NCBI GenBank assembly: GCA_017998095.1
Contig: JAGODU010000030.1
Span: forward strand, 1 to 33,841
Direction of reading: 5' to 3'
DNA from: Prolixibacteraceae bacterium
GTDB taxonomy: Bacteria > Bacteroidota > Bacteroidia > Bacteroidales > Prolixibacteraceae
DNA: 33,841 nt
Both the position numbers and the translations under genes were made by a program. The notes beneath the pieces are model-generated. The model made no database searches, was not told the DNA's origin, and was given only the letters and a program-made list of their open reading frames with translations. Positions 8,038 to 16,969 of the stretch are shown here, in pieces. The first letter of the stretch is position 1. Each line of letters starts with the position of its first letter.

Positions 8038-8892
8038 TCAATTGTATACCCTGAACTTTTTGTATTTTAAAGCATCTTTATATAAACTATCTTTTAATTC
8101 TCTTAGATAAATTGCTTTTCTGTTGTTTGTAATTGTACCTTTTATATTTGAAGTTACAAAATCAAACGGAGCTTTTTCTCCTGAAAGATGAAAGCTATTG
8201 ATTGCAATTATATGTAATTCATTGTTTACTTTTTTTGTTATGATTTTTTCATTTTTAACAAAATCATCTATCATTGGAACAAAATAATTCAATGAATTAA
8301 GCAAGTTCTCAAGATAAATCCAATTGTTGTCAAAATCATCATATTTTTTCGCAAATCTGAAAATATAATCTTCATATTTTTCAATATCATAAGGCTTGCT
8401 GCTGTTAAGAATCTCAAGAATACTCTCCGGTACAGACAAACCCGCCGGGAAAATAATATACTTGACTTTCACTATTGGAGAAGGTAATTTGAATTCATTT
8501 GAATTTTCCCTGTAATATTTATCTGCATCTGAATCAGAAACCTCCTTGTTAATGATATTTTGCATTATTTTATTCTTGTATTTCTGAATTATAAGCTCCT
8601 GACGATAACTTTCAATTTCTCTTTCAATATTTAGTTCTTTTTGAGAGAGCTTAGATTCAGCTTCTGATACAAGAAGTTGTTGTTTAATCCAGTTGTCAAT
8701 GTATACTTTTGCTACTTCTTCTGAATCTTTTTTATCATTTGGAATAGGTCTTGATGCTCTTAATTCAGAAAGAGTCAAAGTTTTCTTCATTACCTGTGCT
8801 ATTACAGGATCTGTTTCTTTGTCCGATTTTTTTTGACATCCGTTCAAAGATATGAAGAACAAAAGAATTATTAAGACCTGATAATATTTCAC
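8038..8892 (-). CDS. Lipoprotein with SurA_N-like chaperone domain
   Basis: A 284-aa predicted lipoprotein: hydrophobic signal followed by lipobox LNGC with Cys19. The mature part begins with a SurA/PpiC-like N-terminal arrangement (DPVIAQVMKKTLTLSELRA, then YIDNWIKQQLLVSEAESKL, then the EIESYRQELIIQKYKNKIM helix and VSDSDADKYYRENSNEFKL). The region where parvulin should follow lacks the conserved GGDLG and GYHII motifs, so isomerase activity looks unlikely. It sits between two genuine parvulin PPIases, 6 bases after one and 15 bases before the other. Best read as a PPIase-related chaperone lipoprotein; exact role unknown. Confidence 0.75.
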   Translation of the reverse strand: MKYYQVLIILLFFISLNGCQKKSDKETDPVIAQVMKKTLTLSELRASRPIPNDKKDSEEVAKVYIDNWIKQQLLVSEAESKLSQKELNIEREIESYRQELIIQKYKNKIMQNIINKEVSDSDADKYYRENSNEFKLPSPIVKVKYIIFPAGLSVPESILEILNSSKPYDIEKYEDYIFRFAKKYDDFDNNWIYLENLLNSLNYFVPMIDDFVKNEKIITKKVNNELHIIAINSFHLSGEKAPFDFVTSNIKGTITNNRKAIYLRELKDSLYKDALKYKKFRVYN

Positions 8893-8898
8893 TTATTT

Positions 8899-10851
8899 CT
8901 AGTCAATACTTTTAATTTTCTTCAGAATCTTTTTATTAACAGTTACTTTATATTTTTCTCTGAGTTGTTTTACCCATTCTTTATCTATTACCGTCTGATA
9001 GTCTGATATATAAAGACCCCTTGCTTCGTCTAAGGTTTTGATTCCACCCTGTTTAACCTCTCCTTTTACAAAGTATAGGTTTTCCTTGAAATCTTTTGGT
9101 TTTTCTGTTTTCCAGATCAAGTAATCAATATGCCTGTTGCCGCCTTTCTCCCATTTGCCTTTTGTAACTGTTGCATTTGCTTTTCCATCAACAGTAACAC
9201 TCTTTTCCAATATGGCCGGATCTGTTATTCCCTGTTCAAGGAGTTTATTAATAGTATCTATAACTTCTTCAGTTTTGCATTGGATTAATAATCCGTCAAA
9301 GTGCTCGCTAAAGAGATATTTATCTTTATTCTGATTGTAATAATTCAAAAGACCCGTACTATCTTCCGATGCCTTATTCCAAACTTCTTTTTCCATAATA
9401 GAGAACAACAAAATACCATCGTGATACTCCTGAATTAAACTTTTGAATTCAGGGTATTTAATTTCCAGACGACTGTCCTCATAGTTTGTTATTGATGTTT
9501 CCTCAAAATCCCAAAGCTTATCTTTTAAATGAAACTTTAAAGTTTTGTCATTATTGGTTGACTTCGTTAAAAGAAATTTATAGAATTCTTCACCATAATA
9601 ATCTCTTCCTGCAAAATTGAAAAGTGATATTTTGCCAATTTCTTTAGGAAAATCACCCATTACAGTATCTTTCTCTAATTTATCAACCAATTCATAGAAT
9701 TTCTTTTGATTTTCAGGGTAAGGCTTATATCCATATTCCTTTTTCATATTATTTATAAATGAAACTTTGCTGTATCTGCTTCTCAGAGGATCTTTTTTTA
9801 CTTTTTCAGTAATATCACTTTTAAGCTCTTCAAATGAAGGAACAGGTTTTCTTTCTATTCTTCTTACAATATGCCATCCATAGATAGTTCTTACGGGTTT
9901 TGAATATTCACCATCTTTTTGCAATGAGAAAGCAGCATCCCTGAATTCTTCAACATCAAATTCATAAGAAATGAATTTCATTACTCCTCCATTTTTTCCT
10001 GACATTTTATCTTCAGAATATTGTTTTGCCAATTCTTCAAAATTAGCTCCATTTTGCAGCAAATTATAAAGACTGTCTATTCTGATTTTAACTTTTGCAT
10101 CTTCTTCAGGTGTAACTTCAGTGTTGTTGCTGAATTTAAGCATTATATGGGCAACCTTTACTTCACCTTCAGATTTTTTCAAATCATTAACCTTGATTAA
10201 ATGGTAACCTATACTTGTACGTACAGGCATGCTTATTTCACCAACTTTAGTTTTGTATGCTGCATTTTCAAAAGGAGTTATCATTCTGAATGCACTGAAA
10301 TAACCAAGACTGCCGCCATTTGTTTCTGCTGAAGTGTCATCAGAATATTCTTTTGCAAGTTCTTCAAAGGTCTTTTCTTTATTCAGATATTTATTTCTTA
10401 CTTCAATTGCTTTTTGGTAAACTTTCAAGGTATCTTCAGGTAATGCATCCTGAGATAATTTGAAAAGAATATGACTTGCATTTATAAAATTAACTTTTCT
10501 GAAATAGGTATCCTTTATAATTGAGTCAGTACAGGTAATATCAGTTAGGTAAGTTTTAGCTAATTCATCACGATAACCTTTTAATTCATCAATAAATGCT
10601 TGTGCCGTATCTAATCCTCTGTGCTCAGCTTCTGCAACTTTTAATTTGAAGTCAATAAACATCTCCATATATTCTTCCGGAGTTCTTGCTTCATTTTCAT
10701 CATTTAGATTGCTATTATTTTTCTTGTAAATAGCTTCAAATTCTTTCTGAGAAATATTCTTCCCGTCAATTGTTACAACTGTATTATCCTTAGCAAAAGT
10801 TGAAATTGAAAAAATGAAAATTAAAAAAATTAAAGTAATAATCTGCTTCAT
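8899..10851 (-). CDS. PpiC-type peptidylprolyl isomerase, periplasmic, two parvulin domains
   Basis: A 650-aa periplasmic PPIase. The signal peptide is residues 1-20 (cleavage likely after TFA). The N-terminal chaperone segment begins TVVTIDGKNISQKEFEAIYK. Parvulin domain 1 spans about 122-222 (FINASHILFKL, ETNGGSLGYFSAFRMITPFE, IGYHLIKVND) and domain 2 about 231-331 (VKVAHIMLKF, KNGGVMKFIS, YGWHIVRRIE). The last 300 residues have no motif I recognise; they resemble the long C-terminal tails of Bacteroidota PpiC proteins. It is first of three SurA-related genes and lies 80 bases after guaB. Its likely task is outer-membrane protein folding. Confidence 0.9.
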   Translation of the reverse strand: MKQIITLIFLIFIFSISTFAKDNTVVTIDGKNISQKEFEAIYKKNNSNLNDENEARTPEEYMEMFIDFKLKVAEAEHRGLDTAQAFIDELKGYRDELAKTYLTDITCTDSIIKDTYFRKVNFINASHILFKLSQDALPEDTLKVYQKAIEVRNKYLNKEKTFEELAKEYSDDTSAETNGGSLGYFSAFRMITPFENAAYKTKVGEISMPVRTSIGYHLIKVNDLKKSEGEVKVAHIMLKFSNNTEVTPEEDAKVKIRIDSLYNLLQNGANFEELAKQYSEDKMSGKNGGVMKFISYEFDVEEFRDAAFSLQKDGEYSKPVRTIYGWHIVRRIERKPVPSFEELKSDITEKVKKDPLRSRYSKVSFINNMKKEYGYKPYPENQKKFYELVDKLEKDTVMGDFPKEIGKISLFNFAGRDYYGEEFYKFLLTKSTNNDKTLKFHLKDKLWDFEETSITNYEDSRLEIKYPEFKSLIQEYHDGILLFSIMEKEVWNKASEDSTGLLNYYNQNKDKYLFSEHFDGLLIQCKTEEVIDTINKLLEQGITDPAILEKSVTVDGKANATVTKGKWEKGGNRHIDYLIWKTEKPKDFKENLYFVKGEVKQGGIKTLDEARGLYISDYQTVIDKEWVKQLREKYKVTVNKKILKKIKSID

Positions 10852-10887
10852 GATATCAGTATTTAATTATTAACCATTATTATTCCT

Positions 10888-10906
10888 GATTAGAATTCTT
10901 CTAATC
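10888..10906. repeat. Small AT-rich hairpin between guaB and the PPIase gene
   Basis: GATTAGAA and TTCTAATC form a perfect 8-bp stem around a 3-base loop. It lies in the 80-bp gap, reading toward the PPIase gene. There is no T run after it, so it may be a weak attenuator, an RNA-processing site or chance. Confidence 0.3.
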
Positions 10907-10931
10907 CTTTCGTAACGATTTTTTATTTCTT

Positions 10932-12407
10932 TTATTGTGGAATGCTGTAGTTAGGTGCTTCTCTTGTTATTGCAACGTCATGAGGATGGCTTTCAACAAC
11001 TCCTGAAGATGTGATTCTTGTAAATTTTGCATGATGTAAAGTAAGTATATTTTTTGCTCCGCAATATCCCATTCCTGCTCTTAATCCTCCAATTAGCTGA
11101 TACAATACTTCGTATAAGGTTCCTTTGTATGGTACACGAGCAGCTATTCCTTCAGGAACAAGCTTCTTGATATCATCTTCCATATCCTGGAAATACCTGT
11201 CTTTCGATCCTGCCTGCATTGCTTCTACTGATCCCATTCCTCGATATGATTTAAACTTTCTTCCCTGAAATAATATTGTTTCTCCCGGCGATTCTTCAAC
11301 CCCTGCAAAAAGTCCGCCCGCCATTACAGAATTTGCTCCGGCTGCCAATGCTTTGACAATATCACCTGAATATCTTAACCCACCGTCAGCAATAATTGGA
11401 ACGCCAGAATCTTTAATTGCCTTTGACACGTTGTAAATAGCTGAAAGCTGTGGAACGCCCACTCCGGCAATAACTCTGGTAGTGCATATTGAACCGGGTC
11501 CGATTCCAACCTTCACAGCATCAGCTCCTGCCAATACCAAGTCAGTGGCTGCCTCCGATGTTGCTATATTTCCAACGACAAAATCCTTTTCAGGATATTT
11601 TGCCTTTGCTTTTCTTAATACTTCAAGTATATTTTTTGAATGACCATGTGCTGAATCCATTACTATTGCATCTACATCAGCTTTAATGAGTTCATCAATC
11701 CTGTCCATACTGTCGCCCGAAATACCTACAGCAGCAGCAACTCTTAACCTTCCTTTTAAATCTTTACAGGCGAGGGGTTTATCTTTAGCTTTCGTTATAT
11801 CCTTGTAAGTGACAAGTCCTATCAGCTTATTGTTCTTGTCTACTACAGGCAATTTTTCAATCTTATTCATCTGAAGAATATCTGCAGCTTTTTCAAGATT
11901 TGTTGATTCGTTGGTAGTTACAAGATTCTCACTTGTCATTACTTCGCTGATTGGCTTGTCAAGCCTTCTTTCAAAACGAAGGTCCCTGTTGGTTACTATT
12001 CCAACCAGATAGCCTTTATCATCTACTACAGGAATTCCACCTATTTTATAGGTTTTCATTAATTCAAGAACATCGGCAACAGTCTTTTCCCGCTGAACTG
12101 TGATGGGATCATATATCATCCCGTTTTCAGCACGTTTGACAGTCATGACTTGTTTAACCTGTTCCTCTATACTCATATTTTTATGGATTACGCCAATTCC
12201 ACCTTCCCGGGCAATGGCAATTGCCATCTTCGACTCAGTAACTGTATCCATAGCTGCTGAAACTATTGGAGTCTTGAGCATTATTGAACGGGAAAACTTT
12301 GATGAAAGATCCACCTCACGAGGTAAAACTTCCGAATAGGCAGGTATCAGAAGAACATCATCAAATGTCAAACCTTCCGAAATCACTTTTTCTGATAAAA
12401 ATGACAT
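10932..12407 (-). CDS. guaB: Inosine-5'-monophosphate dehydrogenase
   Basis: Oxidises IMP to XMP with NAD+, the committed step of guanine nucleotide synthesis, in the cytoplasm. The 491-aa length is normal. The opening [25 protein letters not shown] is typical. Two CBS domains (about residues 96-215) interrupt the TIM barrel, with [20 protein letters not shown] and [19 protein letters not shown]. The catalytic loop is [18 protein letters not shown] with Cys308, and the substrate and flap regions [18 protein letters not shown] and YRGMGS are intact. I chose the ATG at 12405-12407; an upstream in-frame ATG at 12434 would lie above the predicted transcription start. The gene is divergent from recQ across a 141-bp spacer. 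Confidence 0.97.
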   Translation of the reverse strand: MSFLSEKVISEGLTFDDVLLIPAYSEVLPREVDLSSKFSRSIMLKTPIVSAAMDTVTESKMAIAIAREGGIGVIHKNMSIEEQVKQVMTVKRAENGMIYDPITVQREKTVADVLELMKTYKIGGIPVVDDKGYLVGIVTNRDLRFERRLDKPISEVMTSENLVTTNESTNLEKAADILQMNKIEKLPVVDKNNKLIGLVTYKDITKAKDKPLACKDLKGRLRVAAAVGISGDSMDRIDELIKADVDAIVMDSAHGHSKNILEVLRKAKAKYPEKDFVVGNIATSEAATDLVLAGADAVKVGIGPGSICTTRVIAGVGVPQLSAIYNVSKAIKDSGVPIIADGGLRYSGDIVKALAAGANSVMAGGLFAGVEESPGETILFQGRKFKSYRGMGSVEAMQAGSKDRYFQDMEDDIKKLVPEGIAARVPYKGTLYEVLYQLIGGLRAGMGYCGAKNILTLHHAKFTRITSSGVVESHPHDVAITREAPNYSIPQ

Positions 12408-12431
12408 AGTATAAAGTTTTAAATTTGTGTG

Positions 12432-12439
12432 CAAAGCTA
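12432..12439 (-). promoter_or_regulatory. Candidate -7 promoter element for guaB
   Basis: Reads TAGCTTTG on the minus strand, an exact match to TAnnTTTG. The predicted transcription start near 12426 gives a leader of about 20 bases before the chosen guaB ATG. I see no clear -33 TTG at the usual distance. Confidence 0.45.
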
Positions 12440-12548
12440 AAAAAAATCAGTTAATCTTGATGCCTTTATTCTTCTAATAAATCCAATTATTGTTTTATAT
12501 TTTGTTTAAATATTTTAAGTTTATTATTTAGATATAAAAATTCATCTT

Positions 12549-14459
12549 TTGAGCGAATATTTAGCCATATTGAAAAAATATTGGGGGTATCAGGCTTTCA
12601 GACCTCTGCAGGAAGATATTATTAAATCGGTTGCAGAAGGCAATGATACCCTTGGACTTATGCCAACCGGTGGTGGTAAATCTATAACCTTTCAGGTTTA
12701 TTCGCTTTCTAAAGATGGTATCTGTATTGTTATCACACCCCTTATTGCCCTGATGAAAGATCAGGTTGAAAATTTAAAAAAGAAGAATATTAAAGCCCTT
12801 GCCATTCATTCCGGAATGACCAGGGAAGAAATAAAAGTGGCCCTCGATAATGCTACCTGGGGCGATTACAAGTTTCTATATCTTTCTCCTGAAAGAATTG
12901 CCGGGGAAAGATTCAGGGAACGTCTTGTTAAAATGAATGTTAATCTTATTGCTGTTGATGAAGCTCACTGTATTTCTCAGTGGGGTTACGATTTCCGGCC
13001 TTCATACATGAGAATTGCTGAACTGCGTAATATCCTGCCTGATGTTAAAATAATGGCACTCACTGCCACTGCCACTCAGATGGTTGCCGATGATATTCAG
13101 GATAAGCTTCTTTTTAAAAAGAAAAACTTATTGAAGAAGAGCTTCCTTCGCGAAAACCTCATTTATAAAGTCAGACAAGAGGAAGATAAAAGCGGTTATC
13201 TTTTACGGACAATTCTTAAGGCAAAGGGTAGTGGTTTGATTTATACAAGAAGCAGAAAAAAAACTAAAGAAATTGCTGAACTACTCATTACTAACAATGT
13301 TAAAGCTGACTATTACCATGCAGGCCTTTCTTCTGAAACACGTCATCAGCGTCAGGAAGATTGGATAAATGACAAAACAAGGGTTATCGTGGCTACTAAC
13401 GCTTTTGGGATGGGCATCGATAAACCTGATGTCCGCTTTGTTATCCATGCCGATGCTCCCGACTCGGTGGAAGCTTATTTCCAGGAAGCAGGCAGGGCAG
13501 GGAGGGATGGCAAAAGATCGGTTGCCGTGCTTTTATACAACAACACTGATACTGTCAGGCTGAGGAAAGGTATTAAAGAAAAATTCCCCGAAACAGATTT
13601 TATTAAACGAGTGTATGAAGCTCTTTGCAATTATCTGCAAATTGCTGTTGGATTTGGGAAAGGGATAACATACGATTTCAATTTAAATGATTTTGCAAAT
13701 ACTTTCCATTTTTCTATTTCTTATACTGTCAGTGCTCTTAAAATTCTTGAAATGGATGGCTATCTTGAAATGACTGACGAACTGGTCCGTCCGGCACTTG
13801 TCCATTTTATTGTTGACCGTGATGATTTGTATAAATTCCAGATTGCTAATTCAGATTTTGATGCATTTATTAAACTCCTCCTCAGGTCATATACAGGAAT
13901 ATTCACTGAATATGTTTCTATTGATGAAGAAATCCTTGCTAAAAGGGCAGGTATAAGCCGCGATTTGGTTTATAAATATTTAAAATTCCTGGCTTCTTAT
14001 AAAATTATTGATTATCTGCCTCAAAAGGATACCCCGTTTATTGTAATGAACAAAGAAAGAATTGATATTTCACGTTTGGTTATTTCAAATGAAACCTATC
14101 AGGTCAGAAAGAAAATATATGAATCTCAGGTAGAATCGGTTATTGATTATGCCAACAATACTTCAGTTTGCAGAAGCAGGCAATTATTGAATTATTTTAA
14201 TGAAAAGAATTCGACCCGTTGTGGATATTGCGATGTATGTGATGAATTGAATAATCTAGGGTTAAGCAATACTGAATTTGAAAGAATTAAAGCTGATATA
14301 GAAATGCTTTTATCCAAAACACCTATGATGAAACATGAGCTTTTTTTTAATTTAAAAGGTTATGAGGATAATAATCAGATTGTTATCCGTTGGTTGTTTG
14401 ATAATAAAAAGATTATAGAGAGAATAGATGGCAAAATTGAATGGAATAAATCAAAGTAA
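12549..14459 (+). CDS. recQ: ATP-dependent DNA helicase RecQ (short form, no HRDC)
   Basis: A 3'-5' superfamily 2 helicase for recombination and fork repair. Motifs run in order: motif 0 YWGYQAFRPLQEDII (11-25), Walker A MPTGGGKS (38-45), DEAH (137-140) with ISQWGYDFRPSY, TATATQ, and motif VI QEAGRAGRDG (312-321). The zinc-binding RQC segment has C541, C558, C561 and C564 in the usual spacing. At 636 aa it stops after a winged-helix-like tail and lacks an HRDC domain. The start is a TTG: upstream in-frame codons hold no ATG or GTG before a TAA at 12516-12518, and the next internal Met would remove motif 0. Its last 9 bases overlap the converging permease gene. Confidence 0.95.
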   Translation: MSEYLAILKKYWGYQAFRPLQEDIIKSVAEGNDTLGLMPTGGGKSITFQVYSLSKDGICIVITPLIALMKDQVENLKKKNIKALAIHSGMTREEIKVALDNATWGDYKFLYLSPERIAGERFRERLVKMNVNLIAVDEAHCISQWGYDFRPSYMRIAELRNILPDVKIMALTATATQMVADDIQDKLLFKKKNLLKKSFLRENLIYKVRQEEDKSGYLLRTILKAKGSGLIYTRSRKKTKEIAELLITNNVKADYYHAGLSSETRHQRQEDWINDKTRVIVATNAFGMGIDKPDVRFVIHADAPDSVEAYFQEAGRAGRDGKRSVAVLLYNNTDTVRLRKGIKEKFPETDFIKRVYEALCNYLQIAVGFGKGITYDFNLNDFANTFHFSISYTVSALKILEMDGYLEMTDELVRPALVHFIVDRDDLYKFQIANSDFDAFIKLLLRSYTGIFTEYVSIDEEILAKRAGISRDLVYKYLKFLASYKIIDYLPQKDTPFIVMNKERIDISRLVISNETYQVRKKIYESQVESVIDYANNTSVCRSRQLLNYFNEKNSTRCGYCDVCDELNNLGLSNTEFERIKADIEMLLSKTPMMKHELFFNLKGYEDNNQIVIRWLFDNKKIIERIDGKIEWNKSK

Positions 14460-15707
14460 TCCTTTCCAGGAATAGCCGGCCCTTTCAACTGATTCTTGTA
14501 TTTTTTCATCATTCAAATCATTTCCCGTTACAATTAATTCTCCATTTTCAAAGTCAGCTACAGCTTCATTAACTCCTTCTAATGAATTTACTTCACGTTC
14601 AACATGGGCTTTACAATTTTTACATGTCATCCCTTCTACTTTGTATTTCTTTATGTTGGACAAGCTTTCAAATTCTACTTTTTTCATTCTATCCTTATTT
14701 TTATTAATTGTTCTTATTAAAATTCCATTTAGTATTAACATGACTAATGCTATTGCAGATGCAGTGCTTAACCACTCCGGTAACATGTGATGTTCACCAT
14801 GATTATGGTTCATCATAGTAAACCACCCGGAAGGAAGAAACGCATCTGTCAAATATCCAAAAGTTAAAGCTCCCAGTATGATAGTAGAAAGGTAAATGAT
14901 AGTTGTTTTTTTACCTAAAGTGTTCGCTAATACTGTTATTGTTGCAATATTAGTGGCTGGTCCTGCCATCAGAAATACCAAGGCAGCTCCCGGCGATATG
15001 CCTTTCATCATTAGAACTGCTGCAATTGGTATAGAGCCTGTTGCACAAATATATAGTGGCACTGAAACAGCTAAAACAAGAAGCATGTTTAACCATGGCT
15101 TGTTTATATACTGAATAAAGAAATCATCGGGTATTGCAACCGATATAAGCGCAGCAATCAATAATCCTATCACTAACCATTTAGATATATCCTGTATTAA
15201 GTCAACAAATCCATATTTGAATATCTCTTTGATATTTTCGGAGAAGCTCTTCCTTAAATATGTTTCTTTGATACTATGATCTTTTATTTCCTCTTTTTTG
15301 TTTAAAGCATTTGTGACTACTCCACCGGTTATTCCTGTAACTAAAGCTGCAAAAGGTCTTAAAAGGGCAAAAGGCAGACCCAATAAAGAATATGTTGCTA
15401 ATATTGAATCAATTCCGGTTTGAGGGGTAGAAATAAGAAATGAAACTGTTGATCCTTTTGAAGCTCCGTTTTTTCTAAATGACAAACCTGCCGGTATTAC
15501 TCCGCAGGAGCATAAGGGTAAAGGTATTCCAAGTAACGTTGCATTTAGTATTGATTTGAAATTGTTTTCTTTCAGCATTTTACCTACTGTTTCATTTTTC
15601 ATGAAAACACTAAGCATCCCGGCAAACAGAAAACCAAAAAGAAGATATGGAGACATTTCTCCAATCAGAGTCCATAATTCCCTGAAATATTCTAAAATAA
15701 TATCCAT
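14451..15707 (-). CDS. SO_0444-type Cu/Zn efflux permease with fused C-terminal HMA domain
   Basis: A 418-aa inner-membrane permease (DUF318/ArsP-like superfamily) expected to export soft metals. Several transmembrane segments surround the conserved PLPLCSCGVIPAG motif (CSCG at 66-69) and the second-half signature ICATGSIPIAAVLM, with AGPATNIATI. A His-rich stretch, HNHGEHH (301-307), faces a loop. After the last helix (about 314-333) comes a heavy-metal-associated domain with GMTCKNC (Cys362, Cys365), as in CopZ-like chaperones, which probably delivers or senses metal. Cu(I) or Zn(II) is the most likely substrate by family; arsenic organics are an alternative. It converges on recQ with a 9-bp overlap. 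Confidence 0.88.
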   Translation of the reverse strand: MDIILEYFRELWTLIGEMSPYLLFGFLFAGMLSVFMKNETVGKMLKENNFKSILNATLLGIPLPLCSCGVIPAGLSFRKNGASKGSTVSFLISTPQTGIDSILATYSLLGLPFALLRPFAALVTGITGGVVTNALNKKEEIKDHSIKETYLRKSFSENIKEIFKYGFVDLIQDISKWLVIGLLIAALISVAIPDDFFIQYINKPWLNMLLVLAVSVPLYICATGSIPIAAVLMMKGISPGAALVFLMAGPATNIATITVLANTLGKKTTIIYLSTIILGALTFGYLTDAFLPSGWFTMMNHNHGEHHMLPEWLSTASAIALVMLILNGILIRTINKNKDRMKKVEFESLSNIKKYKVEGMTCKNCKAHVEREVNSLEGVNEAVADFENGELIVTGNDLNDEKIQESVERAGYSWKGLL

Positions 15708-16035
15708 TTTTGATTAATATATACGGTATAGATAACAAGTAACTTCTGTTTTGGTTGAATTTAGGATTAAATTTTAAATTTATTTTTTAGGAATAATATT
15801 TTAAAAATTTATTATCTGAATCTCTGGAAAAGTAAAGTATAGTTCTTATTTAATCTATATCAAATATATACCAAATTCTTACCAACTCCGTACCAAATAC
15901 CATAAGAATATTTACTTATGGTATTTGGTACGGAGTTGGTAAGAATTTGGTACGAGTTTAGTAGGTCTGAATTATATAATTTAAAAGAACTAATAAAAAG
16001 GAAAAATTGACTTCTCTTGATGCACGTTAAACACA
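15708..16035. other. 328-bp intergenic region with a large palindrome
   Basis: This spacer lies between the DUF2520 gene and the permease gene, both on the minus strand. It has no credible ORF. Its one strong feature is the 38-bp perfect inverted repeat described separately; the rest is AT-rich sequence. I found no transposase, terminal direct repeat or RNA family that I could name. Confidence 0.7.
15858..15963. repeat. Perfect 38-bp inverted repeat made of 11-bp units
   Basis: Arms 15869-15906 and 15915-15952 are perfectly complementary around an 8-base loop (aatattta). Each arm holds three tandem 11-bp units. On the left these are TACCAAATTCT, TACCAACTCCG and TACCAAATACC; the right arm carries their complements. 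A fourth, diverged unit flanks each side outside the perfect stem: TATCAAATATA at 15858-15868 and CGAGTTTAGTA at 15953-15963. An 11-bp period puts each TACCAA on nearly the same helix face. It may be a multi-site operator, a cruciform or a mobile palindromic repeat. No T run follows the stem on either strand, so a simple terminator is unlikely. Confidence 0.9.
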
Positions 16036-16827
16036 TTATAATGTTTTATCAGGCTCATTTTTTTTATCAGAATAGACAATGTTGAAAGTAAGGATTTTAT
16101 ATATTCTACTTATATCCTCGTCATCTTTAAGCATTTTTAAATGTTCAGCGATAATATTAAGATCTTTTCTTTTAGCAGGGCCTGTTTGTGCCTCAGCCGG
16201 ATTAAGGTGCTTTACTTTTTCTGCTACTTCTTCAATCAGAGGTATTAAGATATCAAATGGCAAATTTTCTTTTTCAATAATTCTTTCTGCCAGATAATAC
16301 ATGTGGTTGGTAAAGTTGGATGCAAATACTGCTGCTAAATGTAGTTTTTTTCTTTGCTCAGAATTGATATTCCTTATATCAGTAGTTACTGTTTTAGCAA
16401 ATTCATGCAGAAATTCTTCATTTCTAATTGTATTTGCTTCGATGCAAAAGGGGATGACAGTAAAATCCGGTTCCCTGGCTTTAGAAAATGTTTGGAGAGG
16501 GTAAAGTACTCCATAATTTTCAGAGTAATTTTTTAAAATTTCAATTGAAAGACTTCCTGAAGTGTGAACAATCAATTTGTTATTGAAATCGATGCTTCCA
16601 AGTACATCTTCATATGCACCGTCACTAACTGAAATAATATAAATATCAGCATTTTTAGATATTTCTTCAGTTTTGGTAGTGTAATTACAAGCTAAAGATT
16701 TTGCAAGCATTGACGCCGATTCTTCTGTCCGGCTATATATCTGAACTATTTCATGCCCTTTTTCAAACAAAGCCTTTGATAGCCTTGTTGCCAGATTCCC
16801 GGCACCAATAAATACTATTTTTTGCAT
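16036..16827 (-). CDS. Rossmann-fold and DUF2520 domain protein
   Basis: A 263-aa cytoplasmic protein resembling pyrroline-5-carboxylate reductase and F420-dependent NADP oxidoreductases. The N-terminal dinucleotide-binding loop is VFIGAGNLATRLSKAL (GxGNxA at 8-13), followed by YSRTEESA, where NADP often binds. VHTSGSLSIEIL and YPLQTFSK are hallmarks of this Bacteroidota family, and the C-terminal DUF2520 helical domain contains AAVFASNFTNHMYYLAE and LNPAEAQTGPAKRKD. The reaction is unknown. It is separated from the next gene on its strand by the palindrome region, so it probably forms its own transcription unit with the candidate promoter at 16845-16852. Confidence 0.85.
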   Translation of the reverse strand: MQKIVFIGAGNLATRLSKALFEKGHEIVQIYSRTEESASMLAKSLACNYTTKTEEISKNADIYIISVSDGAYEDVLGSIDFNNKLIVHTSGSLSIEILKNYSENYGVLYPLQTFSKAREPDFTVIPFCIEANTIRNEEFLHEFAKTVTTDIRNINSEQRKKLHLAAVFASNFTNHMYYLAERIIEKENLPFDILIPLIEEVAEKVKHLNPAEAQTGPAKRKDLNIIAEHLKMLKDDEDISRIYKILTFNIVYSDKKNEPDKTL

Positions 16828-16844
16828 TTCAATACTTTTTCTAA

Positions 16845-16852
16845 CAAATATA
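16845..16852 (-). promoter_or_regulatory. Candidate -7 element for the DUF2520 gene
   Basis: Reads TATATTTG on the minus strand (exact TAnnTTTG). Transcription would begin near 16839, about 12 bases before the ATG at 16825-16827. No clear -33 partner. Confidence 0.33.
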
Positions 16853-16914
16853 TAATTGAGCTTTAATTTAATTGTTTATTCATTCAATAAAATATTTTTT
16901 TATTCGTTTTGTCG

Positions 16915-16922
16915 TAACTTTG
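16915..16922 (+). promoter_or_regulatory. Candidate -7 element for the 16970 gene cluster
   Basis: TAACTTTG is an exact TAnnTTTG match. It would give a transcription start near 16929 and a leader of about 41 bases to the ATG at 16970. No TTG at the normal -33 distance, so this rests on the -7 element and position. Confidence 0.4.
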
Positions 16923-16969
16923 TTATGGGACATAATTAGGGGAGTATAGTTGAATTAAATCTAAAAACA

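Noticed and set aside
12408..12434. A longer guaB start at 12434
   Set aside because: It would overlap the predicted -7 element and the extra residues are not part of the IMPDH family opening.
15869..15952. The palindrome as a plain rho-independent terminator
   Set aside because: The stem is far longer than needed and no T run follows on either strand.
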